In this document: positions 32,322-41,644 of the stretch, piece after piece
Layout of the letters: every line of letters begins with the position of its first letter
Numbering within the stretch: the first letter of the stretch is position 1
IMG/VR virus record: IMGVR_UViG_3300028573_000017
Location: 1 to 64,000 of that record
DNA from: a virus
Reading direction: 5' to 3' (one strand)
DNA length: 64,000 nucleotides
Notes under the pieces: model-generated
The model's input: only the letters and a program-made list of their open reading frames with translations
Told to the model about the DNA's origin: nothing
Databases searched by the model: none
Program-made: the position numbers and the translations under genes

Positions 32322-32864
32322 TCACGGGGCCGGCGCCTGCTCTGCGGATAAGATTACATGGCGCCACGGCTGTGCCCACAAGGTTATCAACCCAGAACCC
32401 ACTGCCGCTTCGAGAATCTCTCGAACGACTTTGCGTGCGATCCTACGGTCTAGGTCCAAATTTGAGGTATCGACACCTGAACTAAGCAGGGCGTGGACGC
32501 CCGCATCAATCTGATCGTCAAAAGACTCAACCTCGCGCTTCATAATCACAAGACCATTTGGCGTCTCACGGACGCAAACCAGACCAGCGCCGATAATGAA
32601 TGGCTCAAGTTCCCGACGGAGATCGCGCACGAGCGCATCTGCGCTTTCTTTTTTGTAAAAGCCGTCGAAGTAGATACGCACGAGTTCGTCGGGATCGGGC
32701 GACCTAATAGAGTAGCTCTGAACGTGGATTTTGCCTTCCATTTCGCCATTGATGTATCGGGACGGAATGGAAATCGCGGACGCCCAGCCCTCCGACGTAC
32801 AACATGCGGAAGCGCGTGCCTCGTGCGCGATTTGAAAGGCTATTCCTTCGAGTGCGGTGGTCAT
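32322..32864 (-). CDS. Hypothetical protein of inserted cassette, 180 aa
   Basis: Starts MTTALEGIAFQIAHEARASA after GGAGG; the longer frame from 32960 would overlap the upstream gene by 59 bp and is less likely. Contains DELVRIYFDGFYKKESADAL and LVCVRETPNGLVIMKREVES, an alpha/beta fold of unknown type. AT-richer than its surroundings. It lies between two copies of the core-protein C-terminus, so it is cargo of the duplicated block. Confidence 0.6.
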   Translation of the reverse strand: MTTALEGIAFQIAHEARASACCTSEGWASAISIPSRYINGEMEGKIHVQSYSIRSPDPDELVRIYFDGFYKKESADALVRDLRRELEPFIIGAGLVCVRETPNGLVIMKREVESFDDQIDAGVHALLSSGVDTSNLDLDRRIARKVVREILEAAVGSGLITLWAQPWRHVILSAEQAPAP

Positions 32865-32901
32865 GGTGGCGCTGCCTCCAATCTGATTGCTACCAAATAC
32901 A

Positions 32902-33147
32902 TCACTTCGCTCGGCGCTGTCGGCGCCATAGTGCCCAGCGGACCGACCTGAGAAAGCCATGCCCGATGCGCCACTTCAATTCCTTCAGGTCACGTCCCAT
33001 GCGGCTTTTGGGGACACTTACCATCACGAGGTCGCGAGCCATGCCTCCGCCATACACGATGCACCGCTTGCCGACGAAGCTATCAGCCGCTCGCTTAAAG
33101 GATTCTTCGCTAAACACGTAGTTGATCTTTGTGGCATCCTTGGTCAC
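32902..33147 (-). CDS. Hypothetical protein of inserted cassette, 81 aa
   Basis: A GTG start overlaps the core hydrolase stop (GTGA). The product (TKDATKINYVFSEESFKRAA, then VGKRCIVYGGGMARDLVMVS) has a very basic C-terminus (WALWRRQRRAK). Function unknown; it may bind nucleic acid through its tail. Confidence 0.55.
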   Translation of the reverse strand: MTKDATKINYVFSEESFKRAADSFVGKRCIVYGGGMARDLVMVSVPKSRMGRDLKELKWRIGHGFLRSVRWALWRRQRRAK

Positions 33148-36100
33148 GGCGTGAAATCTCCAAGCGGCTGGTTCGGATTGAACGGCGCGGCCGGCGGTGG
33201 CGGACCTGCCGGAGTGCCCGGTGCCGGCGGTGCTGACGCGATCGGCGCAGAGGTCTGCCGCTCGTCCGGCCCTTTCTGCAATTCCTTCGGCACGCCGAGC
33301 GCGTCGAGCACGTCATCGGCCCTCAGCCCCTTTGCTTCAAAATACTTGTCAAACCAGTTGCGCACGCCGGGCGTCGGGTTAGCCACCAGCCGCTCGACGA
33401 CCTGCTGCCACTTGCCGGGATCGAGCGCGGTGCCGTCTTCCTGCGGCGGCGGCGTATTCATCACCAACTTCCAGCCTTCCGGATTAACCCCGGTCGGCGG
33501 CGGAGGAGCGGTGAATGTGCTGGTGTCCTGATTGTCCTGAGCATGGATCTTCTGCAGCGCCATCTCGGTCGGCGAGCGCAATCCCTGCATCAGCTTGTCC
33601 GTGTTTTCTTGGGTTAGAAACTGCCACGGGTCCTTGCCGGCTTTCTTCCACTGGTCGAACGCAGACTCGAACTTCGGGATGAAGCGGGCATTGAAGATAC
33701 GCTCGCCCTCCGGGTCCTTGATCGTGATCGTTCCGGTGTCGGGCTGGTTGGACAGCCGGCTCTTGGCATAGGCGATCAGCCCCATCTTGGTCGTGTTGAC
33801 GGCCTGATCGTCGACGCTGCGGGTGTTCTCGCCCATGATCGTGACCAGCTTCTGCACACCGGCCAGCGTGAGATCACCGCCCGGTCCGGCCCGGTTAAGG
33901 ACTGCCGCCACGTCCGAAATGCGCGAGGGGTCGCCGACGGGCGCGCTCACCTGCTTGTACGCAGACCAGAAGCCGGGGCCGAATGCCGCGGATGCTCCCG
34001 ACACCGTGTTCTCGGAATGCGCCTCCGCTGCGCGAGTGAGCGATTCCTTCGTCTCCCACGTCAGCCGCGTGTCCTTGGCGATGTCGGAAAGCAGCGTCGG
34101 CCCGGCGCTCCCGCCGAGCAATTGCGTCATGTAGCCGTCCGCCGCCTTGTCGCTTTCGTTCTTGCGCTGGGTGGCGGTCGCGTCGGCGGCGACCTGCTCG
34201 GCCGCGAGTTGCTGCCGCAGCGCCTCGAAGGCGTACTGCTTGGCCTCCGGCGTGAGGTCGGACGCGGCGATATCGCGGTAGCCTTGCGCCAGTTCCGACA
34301 GGGGAGCGGGCTGTTCGGCCTGTTGCTCCGGCGTCGGCGGCGGTGGGGACAGGTCGCCGTCCGGAGCGGGCGGGGCGACACCGGTCGGTGCCGGCGCGCC
34401 TGGGACCGTGTTGTCGGTGCTCGCCACCTGCACACCGGCGCCGTTTGCGCGCAACGTGCCGCCGGACGCGACGACGGCCGCGTTCTCGCGCGACGCCGAT
34501 GGCACCCGGCGCAGTCCGCCTCCGGCGTCCGTCGCGACATTGACGTCCGGGACCACCTCTCCGCCAGCGCTGATCGGGGCGCCCGACGCCGCCGCGCGCA
34601 GCCAGCCAGGCGCGTTGGACGAGGCGCCCTTGGCGCCCCACACCATGCGCGGGCCGCCCTTCACGCCGTTCGGTCCGTAGCCGACGTGGATACCGGCTCC
34701 CATGTAGCCGGGCCCGGCACCGATGCCCGTGGCGCCCGCCGCAAATGCCGCCGTCACGAACTTCTCGACGTAGGGCAGGTCGGCCGGGTTGCGGAAGTCG
34801 AGGAGCTTGCCGTTCCTATAGAGATAGACGTCGCCGGCATTGCCGTTGTCGTGGCGCGTCGATCCGGTCCGCCGAGCGCCGGGCGTGCCCCGAGGACCCT
34901 GGCCGCCGGAATAGACCACCACCTTGACGCCAGGGTCGGTCGCCGCGGCCGCCGTGGTCAGCACCGTCGACAGGGCCGGCTGGATCGGCCGCGAGCGAAT
35001 ACCGGACTGGATCTGCTTGACGACCGGAGCATTGTCCTCGATCGCAGCCGGAGCCGGGTGGTTCTCTTCCTGCACTCCCTCCGGAGTGGTTGCCGGCGTC
35101 TCGACCTGATCGGGAGAGGCCAGCGTGCCGTCCGGGTTGGTCGCCAAGCCCGGGGCGGAGGCATCGCCGATGGGCATTCCGGTCTTCGGGTCCGTCGGAA
35201 CACCTGGATATAAGGGCTTGTGGGTTTCAGGATCGAAAAGCTGAACACCATCTTGGTTCGACGCGGATACGGCCGGAGCGCCTCGCTTCGCCACGCTCGC
35301 TGCCGGTCCGGTGCCGTCGAACTTGTGCGTCCACATGGCGGTAAACTGCGCCGCCGTCATATCCGGCGATCCGCCGTTCTGGATCACGGCCTGCCGCCCG
35401 ATCAGGCTCGCCGCGGTAGCACCGGGATGGGAGAGAAGCCGCGCCGCGCCGACGCCACCCTGCTGATGGGCAAGGTAGAGCTCGGCATCGGTTGGAGGCC
35501 GCCCGAGGATCGGCGTCAGGATGCGCGCGTTATAGGCCGCATATCGCTGCACGGCCGCAGCCGCATCGGCGGGATTGTCAGGATTGCCGCCGGCACCGAA
35601 GCGCGCCCATGTGTCGGACGAGAACTGTCCCTGCCCCATGTGGCCGCTGTCGTTGGTGATCGGCCGGCCGCCGCTTTCGAGCGCGATCGTGCGGGCGACA
35701 CCCTTGGTCGAGAAGCCGCCCGGGATGTCGGTGACCGCCTGGCGGATGTACGGCTGGTCGGGATTGGTCGGCGACGCCGCCGCGGCTGCCGCCTTGTCGC
35801 TGGTCCGCTTGGTCAGCCATCCCGCTGAGTACGCCGTGCCGGACTGCTTGTCGGCGCGGGTCTTCAGGTCGGCATAGAGGTTGTCGTAGTCGGTCCCGGC
35901 GATCGTGCGGTTCTTGTTGAGAATGCGTAGCGCCGTGGTCGGGTCGGTGGCGCCGATCGCCTGCACCTGCACCTTCAGCGCATCACGCTTGGCGCCGTCG
36001 ACAGCGCTTTTCCACACGTCGTCTCCCGGCGTGGCGCCGGCTAGCATCGCCTGCTTGGCCGCGAAGTTGGCGGCATCTGCCGCGCCCGCCGCAACCACCT

Positions 36101-36632
36101 TCGGATTGAACGGATCGTTGGCAATCTGGTCGAATGCGTTCTTTTTTCCGGCATCGTTGACCGTGGTCGCCCAAAACGTTTGCTGGCGGTCGAGATGCTC
36201 GCCGACGCGCTCGCTGAGGTTTACCCGGTAGCGGCGCGAGAACGTGTCGAACTGAAGTTGCTCCTCGGGAGTGCCGAGACCCTTCCGGGCATCGGCGAAT
36301 ATCTTGTCGAGGTTCTTCTGGTAGCCTGGCGCTGCCCGGAGCGCGGCATCGCCCTTCAGGCCGAAGAAGCCGGTATCTGGCACCATCGTGCCATCCGGAC
36401 CGGGCACGGATTTGGTGGGATCGCCATAGGAGAGGTTGGTCGCAGCCGTGGTGGCGTTGTTGTAGGTGTTGTCGGCCGCCACCTGACCGAAGAATTTGCC
36501 GGCCGTCGACAGGCCCTGCCCGAACGCCTGCAGTCCTTCCGCGGCGCGCGGCTCGATGTGCTGGTAATCCTCCGGCGGCGTCGGATTTGGCGCCTCGGTC
36601 GGGACCCCCTGCCGATCCGGTACCTGGGCCAT
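33144..36632 (-). CDS. Virion core protein with lytic transglycosylase and peptidase-like domains
   Basis: A 1162-aa protein. Near residues 300-450 is a goose-lysozyme/SLT-type domain (ARTIALESGGRPITN with a catalytic-type Glu, then MGQGQFSSDTWARFG). Near 575-660 is RRTGSTRHDNGNAGDVYLYR, resembling the metal-binding motif of M15-type peptidases. The rest is helical and Pro-rich, ending NPNQPLGDFTP. This matches T7 gp16-like ejected proteins that open the cell wall for DNA entry. It may also replace a free endolysin, since none is seen. Confidence 0.82.
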   Translation of the reverse strand: MAQVPDRQGVPTEAPNPTPPEDYQHIEPRAAEGLQAFGQGLSTAGKFFGQVAADNTYNNATTAATNLSYGDPTKSVPGPDGTMVPDTGFFGLKGDAALRAAPGYQKNLDKIFADARKGLGTPEEQLQFDTFSRRYRVNLSERVGEHLDRQQTFWATTVNDAGKKNAFDQIANDPFNPKVVAAGAADAANFAAKQAMLAGATPGDDVWKSAVDGAKRDALKVQVQAIGATDPTTALRILNKNRTIAGTDYDNLYADLKTRADKQSGTAYSAGWLTKRTSDKAAAAAASPTNPDQPYIRQAVTDIPGGFSTKGVARTIALESGGRPITNDSGHMGQGQFSSDTWARFGAGGNPDNPADAAAAVQRYAAYNARILTPILGRPPTDAELYLAHQQGGVGAARLLSHPGATAASLIGRQAVIQNGGSPDMTAAQFTAMWTHKFDGTGPAASVAKRGAPAVSASNQDGVQLFDPETHKPLYPGVPTDPKTGMPIGDASAPGLATNPDGTLASPDQVETPATTPEGVQEENHPAPAAIEDNAPVVKQIQSGIRSRPIQPALSTVLTTAAAATDPGVKVVVYSGGQGPRGTPGARRTGSTRHDNGNAGDVYLYRNGKLLDFRNPADLPYVEKFVTAAFAAGATGIGAGPGYMGAGIHVGYGPNGVKGGPRMVWGAKGASSNAPGWLRAAASGAPISAGGEVVPDVNVATDAGGGLRRVPSASRENAAVVASGGTLRANGAGVQVASTDNTVPGAPAPTGVAPPAPDGDLSPPPPTPEQQAEQPAPLSELAQGYRDIAASDLTPEAKQYAFEALRQQLAAEQVAADATATQRKNESDKAADGYMTQLLGGSAGPTLLSDIAKDTRLTWETKESLTRAAEAHSENTVSGASAAFGPGFWSAYKQVSAPVGDPSRISDVAAVLNRAGPGGDLTLAGVQKLVTIMGENTRSVDDQAVNTTKMGLIAYAKSRLSNQPDTGTITIKDPEGERIFNARFIPKFESAFDQWKKAGKDPWQFLTQENTDKLMQGLRSPTEMALQKIHAQDNQDTSTFTAPPPPTGVNPEGWKLVMNTPPPQEDGTALDPGKWQQVVERLVANPTPGVRNWFDKYFEAKGLRADDVLDALGVPKELQKGPDERQTSAPIASAPPAPGTPAGPPPPAAPFNPNQPLGDFTP

Positions 36633-37093
36633 CAGGCGGCCTTATTGAACTTGAAGCCGATCGAGGACGCGCTACTCAACAGGCTTCCGGCCGCGCCAAA
36701 CGACGCACCGATGCGATCCTGCTCGGCCTGCGCCTTCTCGTTCACCGCGGTCGTCGTGTAGCCATAGGCTTGCAGTTCGGCGTTGTTCATCACGGTCTCG
36801 GCGTCTAGGCGGCCGGTCTCACGGTTGCCGGTCGCAACATCCGCCGCCGATCCGGTGTTTACGTCGACCCCGTTAGCGGCAAGCCCGGCCCTGATCGTGG
36901 CACCCTCTGCAGCCGCCTTGCGGCTGGCGGTCGCTGCGGCTTCCGAACCGGCCTCGCGCGCATAGGCGGCATTCTGCTCGGCCGTCTTGGCGTTGTTCTC
37001 GGCGACCTGCGCGGCGTAATCGCCCTGCTGCTTGATGCCCGCCGCCTGCACAATGCCGCCGACGAGGCCAAGGATAGGAGCGATGAAACCCAT
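36632..37093 (-). CDS. Internal virion protein, T7 gp14-like
   Basis: A 153-aa, Ala-rich, helical protein starting MGFIAPILGLVGGIVQAAGI, followed by an amphipathic run (AENNAKTAEQNAAYAREAGS). Size, composition and place between an acetyltransferase-like gene and the core hydrolase fit the inner-core protein that forms a channel on ejection. Its stop overlaps the next ATG. Confidence 0.72.
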   Translation of the reverse strand: MGFIAPILGLVGGIVQAAGIKQQGDYAAQVAENNAKTAEQNAAYAREAGSEAAATASRKAAAEGATIRAGLAANGVDVNTGSAADVATGNRETGRLDAETVMNNAELQAYGYTTTAVNEKAQAEQDRIGASFGAAGSLLSSASSIGFKFNKAA

Positions 37094-37094
37094 C

Positions 37095-37547
37095 TCAGGA
37101 CATCCTTCGCGGCTGTTCGATCACCATGATCGCTGCCTCGGCACCGTGGATCGTGATCGTCTCTTTTACGTGGAACCCAAGGAAATAGGCAAAATCCATG
37201 GCCGTCCGGTCTGCTTTTAACACAATCGTCGCCAGATGGCGTTTCGTGCGGAGCAGTTCGTTGAGGTGGCGGAGCGCGGTCCGCGCAATCGCTATCGGGT
37301 GCGCCGCGCTGTCCTCGGTTGCCGCCAGCCACACCGATCCGTCGCTCGAGGCCAGCGGCCCGGTGACGCCCGCGATCGCCACGACCTTGCCGTCGATGAC
37401 CAGCGCGCGGCTGAAGGACGACTCGTCGTAGGTGGCGCGAAGATCGCGATGCGCGTTGACCTTCATGGCGGCGAGGAGATCGCGGTATTCCGTGCGCAGC
37501 CGGCGCGCCACCTTGCCGCAATGGTGCGCCTGCCCTTCGACGATCAT
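37095..37547 (-). CDS. GNAT-like protein, T7 gp13-type position
   Basis: A 150-aa protein of acetyltransferase-like pattern: SRALVIDGKVVAIAGVTGPL (beta strands), then HLNELLRTKRHLATIVLKAD and FAYFLGFHVKE. In podoviruses a DUF2833-type acetyltransferase relative occupies this slot beside the core genes. The acetyl-CoA loop is not clear, so enzymatic activity is uncertain. Confidence 0.68.
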   Translation of the reverse strand: MIVEGQAHHCGKVARRLRTEYRDLLAAMKVNAHRDLRATYDESSFSRALVIDGKVVAIAGVTGPLASSDGSVWLAATEDSAAHPIAIARTALRHLNELLRTKRHLATIVLKADRTAMDFAYFLGFHVKETITIHGAEAAIMVIEQPRRMS

Positions 37548-40500
37548 TGCTGCTCCTGCGGCTGGCCGCGCTGCCCGCGCTTCGACACCATCTGCTCCGG
37601 GGTATCGCCGGCCAGAACCTCCGAGACAACGGCATCTATGTTCATCGGCAGCGGGAAATTCTGTTGCAACGAGAACTGTCCGGTCTTGTTGAACCCGGCC
37701 GTCACCGGCGCGCGGTTGTAGCCGGTGTAGAGCGGCGTCACGGCGCTATTGAAGGACGGGGCCGCAAGGTTGGGCATCGCCGTCAGGTGTCTCCATCTCG
37801 GAGCCAGTTGCGGCGGGCTCTGGGTCGAGCCGTCCGGCTGCGCTCCTCCGGCAAGGACGTCGCGCGAGCCGTCCAATAGCACGTTGACGGCGCCCATCTT
37901 TTTCCGCGCACCCTGCACGCTTGGCGCTCCGGCGTCGAGATAGACGCCCTGCAACTGCGCGCGGAAGCCGAGGCCGACGACGACGTTGCTTGCTGGCGCA
38001 TCTAGCGCGATCGATCCGGCGGCGCTGACGACGCGCGGCGTGATGACCTGCCCATCGGCTACGCCGGTCACCATCCCGCCGATGAGGTGGTCGAGGCCGG
38101 AGATCACGCTTACCGGCGTCGTCATCGTCCACGAGCCCGGCGGCTGAGGAATAACGTTGCCGCCGCTGTCTGGCTGCATGGCGGTAATCGGATCGGTCAG
38201 CACGCCGTCGACGCTGGTCGGGCCGTGATAGACGGTGATCGTCGCTATGCCGCCGCCCATGCGGATGACGTCGCCGATGTTCGCGGGATCGAAGACCGGG
38301 GTGTCGGACATGAAGTGCGTCGTGGTGTCGAGAACGCAGGTTGCCGATGCACCGGAGCCGGAGTTTGTCGGGTCGGTGATGACGAGCTTTGGGCTGGTGT
38401 AGAGCGTCCCTTGCGACCCTGGAGCAAAGGTCACCGCCGTGATGACGCCGCCGACGATGGTGAGCGTGGGAATGGCGCCGGTTCCGGTCCCGTCGCCGTT
38501 ATTGTCGACCACCGCGGCCGTGGTGTTTGCCGCATAGTTGGCGCCGCCGATCAGGCCGGTGACGCCGGTGATGGCGCCGATGCCGTTCGGGAGGTCTGCG
38601 GTCAGCGTCCCGTTGGGCGTCGGCTGCGGCAGCGACAGTCCGGCATCGACCGCCCAGACATCATCGACGCTTGCCCACAGGCGATGGTCCATCCGCTCGA
38701 CCATGTAGGAACTGTTGCCGCCGATGTTCCGCTTGGTCGCGACATAGAGCGCGTCGATCGGCGGCTCGGTTATCGAGCATACGCTGACGAAGTACCCGTT
38801 GGTGTCATGCCGCGCCCAGCCGGCCACGGCCTGCGTCTTGTAGTAGGTGAGGCTGAGAAGGATGCCATCGTCGCGGACGGCCCAGAGCAGCTTGCTTGGC
38901 TGCTCGCACCATGCGTTTTCCTTGATGACGTGGAACTGGAAAAGGTGGGCAGACAGTTCCGAGAGGTCGATCGGCTCGGACAGCACATAGAGCTGGTAGG
39001 GCAGCGCGTAGTAGTAGGACCCCTTCGAGTTCACATAGATCACGTCGTAGTTGATCTTGATCGGCTGGACGATCGGCGAGACGCCGGTGAACGCCTGGGG
39101 CACGTCGTCCTGCGTCGAGGGTGAGATCGGCTGCACGTTGGTGGCAAAGCTGCCGGCACCGGCGAGGAGCCATGCCGATGAGCCGGTCATCACGAGCAGA
39201 CCGCCGGAGGTCTGGATCAGCCACTGGATGCCGTTCACCTGCAGAGACCACGGACTGCCGATGATCGCGTCGGTGTCGATCGTCGGGATGCGGCTGTCGA
39301 AGTTCCGGAAGGCACCCGGCTGCGACATGAAGTAGGTGTCCGGAAGGTTGAGCGTGTCGGCGAACACGCGCCGCTCCTGAAAATATCCGGGGACCGACGG
39401 ATAGGTGCCGCTCTGCGGCCCGACGACGAGTTGAGCCGTCGCGCCGGCTCCCGTCCCGGTGATCGCCACGGTGTCGGTTGGCAGGTATCCGCTGCCGGTA
39501 TCCTCGACAATCGCGGCGACAACCGCCCCGCCGACTAGCACGAGGTCAATCTTCGCTCCGGAACCGGTGGCCGAAGTGATGACGGCGGTCGCTGACGTGT
39601 AGCCGGCCCCGCCAGTCAGCATCTTCAGCGAGATGATCCTGCCTCGCGCAAAGGGATCGACATGCCGCGGTGGGACCTGAGCGAAGTCCGGGATGATGTT
39701 GTTGTCGACGGTCTGGTTCCCGTAGGCGCTCCCCATGTATCCAAAAAGCGATCCGACCGGCGGAAGAAAACCAAAACCCGGCTGCGCCTTGTAGACGTTG
39801 TACTGGTTGACACCGGGCACGGTCGGCCAGGTGACGATGACCTGTCCGGCCACGGTCGAGATATTGACGCTGCCGACATAAGCGATGGGCGACGCGATGC
39901 TTTCGGTCCCGTCATCCGGAGAGACGGCGGTGACCTCGTAGGCATAGTAGGTCGTGCCGCCCGCTGTCGCCGTGGCCAAGGAACTGGCGGGCGGCGACAC
40001 CGACGGCACTGAAACGGCCGGCGTGAAGGTCCAGGCCGTGTCGCTGATGCGGGCAAGATCCTGCGGCGGATATTCGGTCCGGGTCACCGGGTTGACGCAG
40101 CAAAGCGTCATCACGTCCGCCGACTGGACGTATTTCAGGTAGGCGAGATCCTGATCGTTGTAGATCGTCGGCAGGGTGTAGATGCGCGAGGCCGTGCCGC
40201 CGCCGGTATAGGCGCCAAAGGCGCTGGAATCGACCGGGTTTCCGTACACGTCGAGGAGGGCGACCGTCGTGGCCGTGGCGGCGGCGACGACAAACGTGTT
40301 GCCGTTCAACTCGGTCATGCCCTGCACGTCCTGGACGAATATCCAGTCGCCGTTGTTGAACGCGGCGACGGCCGCGAAGGTCATGGTGAAGGTGGCGCCG
40401 AGGCCGGAGCCCGTGGTCGTGTCCTGCGCGACCGGGTTGGCCGGCACGGCCGTATAGGCGCCGGGGTTGGAGATCGTCACCGCCTGCGGGCCGAAGACTG

Positions 40501-41545
40501 CCGTCTGGAATGACGCGCCGGCCCCGCCGCCGGATGTCGCCGATTGTGTCATGTTCCCGCCGGCGGGAAGCGCGGTGTAGACGCCGGCCGTGTTGATCGA
40601 CAGGGTGCTGATTCCGGTCGTCGTACCACCGGTCAGGGTGGCGCCGCTCCGCACCGCGACGCTTGCCGCCAGCGTGTAAGCATTTCCGCCGGCGCCGGTC
40701 GTGTCGTAGTTGATGTTGATCGTGGTCGCTGTCGAGGAGTAGGTGGCCACCGTCAGCGATGCATTTGCCGAGGCGTTCAGGTCGACAGCAAGCTGCGCCA
40801 GCGTTCCCGCGAGCGTCGGCTGGATTTGCGTCTGCGCGGCCGCGGTTGGGGTCGTCTTGAAGGTCCACGCGACGCCGTTCAAGGTCACCGTGTCGCCGTC
40901 GGACGGGTTGACCGAGAACGTGATGAACCCGGCTGCCGCATAGGCTGCAACCGCCGTCACCTTGGCCACGGCCGCGACGCTGAAGGTTCCGCCGGCAAGC
41001 GTGACCGTATCGTTCACCGCATAGCCGGTGCCGTGCGCGTTCGGCAGGAGAGATACGAGCTGGCTCGCCGTCACGGAAAGCACGGCTGGCGTCAGGAAGG
41101 TGCCGCCAAGAAGCGTTACCAGGTCGCCGGGCGCATAGGAGAAGGTCACGCCGGTGACGATGGGCGTGGCCGCCGTCGCCCCCTGCGCGCCGAAAGTGAG
41201 CACTGCCGGATTGGCTTGGGTCGCCCCGCCGATGCCAACCGGCGACTCGGTGACATAGGCACCGTCGAGAAGGGCGCGCATGTACTGCTGACCGAACTCG
41301 AGCACGAGACCCTGATCGAGCGAGAACTGGAACGGGATCAGCCGCGGCGGGTAATTCCTACCGGTCTGCTTGGAGAAGCCGCAGAATTGCGTTCCGGCCC
41401 GGCTGTTGGCGCCGCCTTTGTACGAAACGAAGAGATTCCTCATTGTCGTGGCCGCGATATGCTCGCGGTCTAGATCAATGCGCCCATAGACGTTCGGAGA
41501 AATCTCGCCCGTCACGAAGGCTGGGGTTATAAAAGGCGTGGCCAT
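37544..41545 (-). CDS. Tail tubular protein B-like nozzle protein with repeat insertions
   Basis: A 1333-aa protein. N-terminal ITPAFVTGEISPNVYGRIDL, then NLFVSYKGGANSRAGTQFCG and LIPFQFSLDQGLVLEFG, is typical of the podoviral nozzle or stabilisation protein. It is larger than usual. Several inserted beta-rich segments share a 'GxGY-x(3-6)-P...GxGxGA' pattern (for example GSGYLPTDTVAITGTGAGAT). The C-terminal RWRHLTAMPNLAAPSF region is also characteristic. Confidence 0.8.
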   Translation of the reverse strand: MATPFITPAFVTGEISPNVYGRIDLDREHIAATTMRNLFVSYKGGANSRAGTQFCGFSKQTGRNYPPRLIPFQFSLDQGLVLEFGQQYMRALLDGAYVTESPVGIGGATQANPAVLTFGAQGATAATPIVTGVTFSYAPGDLVTLLGGTFLTPAVLSVTASQLVSLLPNAHGTGYAVNDTVTLAGGTFSVAAVAKVTAVAAYAAAGFITFSVNPSDGDTVTLNGVAWTFKTTPTAAAQTQIQPTLAGTLAQLAVDLNASANASLTVATYSSTATTININYDTTGAGGNAYTLAASVAVRSGATLTGGTTTGISTLSINTAGVYTALPAGGNMTQSATSGGGAGASFQTAVFGPQAVTISNPGAYTAVPANPVAQDTTTGSGLGATFTMTFAAVAAFNNGDWIFVQDVQGMTELNGNTFVVAAATATTVALLDVYGNPVDSSAFGAYTGGGTASRIYTLPTIYNDQDLAYLKYVQSADVMTLCCVNPVTRTEYPPQDLARISDTAWTFTPAVSVPSVSPPASSLATATAGGTTYYAYEVTAVSPDDGTESIASPIAYVGSVNISTVAGQVIVTWPTVPGVNQYNVYKAQPGFGFLPPVGSLFGYMGSAYGNQTVDNNIIPDFAQVPPRHVDPFARGRIISLKMLTGGAGYTSATAVITSATGSGAKIDLVLVGGAVVAAIVEDTGSGYLPTDTVAITGTGAGATAQLVVGPQSGTYPSVPGYFQERRVFADTLNLPDTYFMSQPGAFRNFDSRIPTIDTDAIIGSPWSLQVNGIQWLIQTSGGLLVMTGSSAWLLAGAGSFATNVQPISPSTQDDVPQAFTGVSPIVQPIKINYDVIYVNSKGSYYYALPYQLYVLSEPIDLSELSAHLFQFHVIKENAWCEQPSKLLWAVRDDGILLSLTYYKTQAVAGWARHDTNGYFVSVCSITEPPIDALYVATKRNIGGNSSYMVERMDHRLWASVDDVWAVDAGLSLPQPTPNGTLTADLPNGIGAITGVTGLIGGANYAANTTAAVVDNNGDGTGTGAIPTLTIVGGVITAVTFAPGSQGTLYTSPKLVITDPTNSGSGASATCVLDTTTHFMSDTPVFDPANIGDVIRMGGGIATITVYHGPTSVDGVLTDPITAMQPDSGGNVIPQPPGSWTMTTPVSVISGLDHLIGGMVTGVADGQVITPRVVSAAGSIALDAPASNVVVGLGFRAQLQGVYLDAGAPSVQGARKKMGAVNVLLDGSRDVLAGGAQPDGSTQSPPQLAPRWRHLTAMPNLAAPSFNSAVTPLYTGYNRAPVTAGFNKTGQFSLQQNFPLPMNIDAVVSEVLAGDTPEQMVSKRGQRGQPQEQQ

Positions 41546-41644
41546 TGAGCCTGAACCCTATGCCCTATAAGGTGTTGCGAGGTGCCGACCTACTGACAAT
41601 AGATCGGCACCTCTAGCCCAAGAGCGCAGCAAGGAGGCGCCCTT

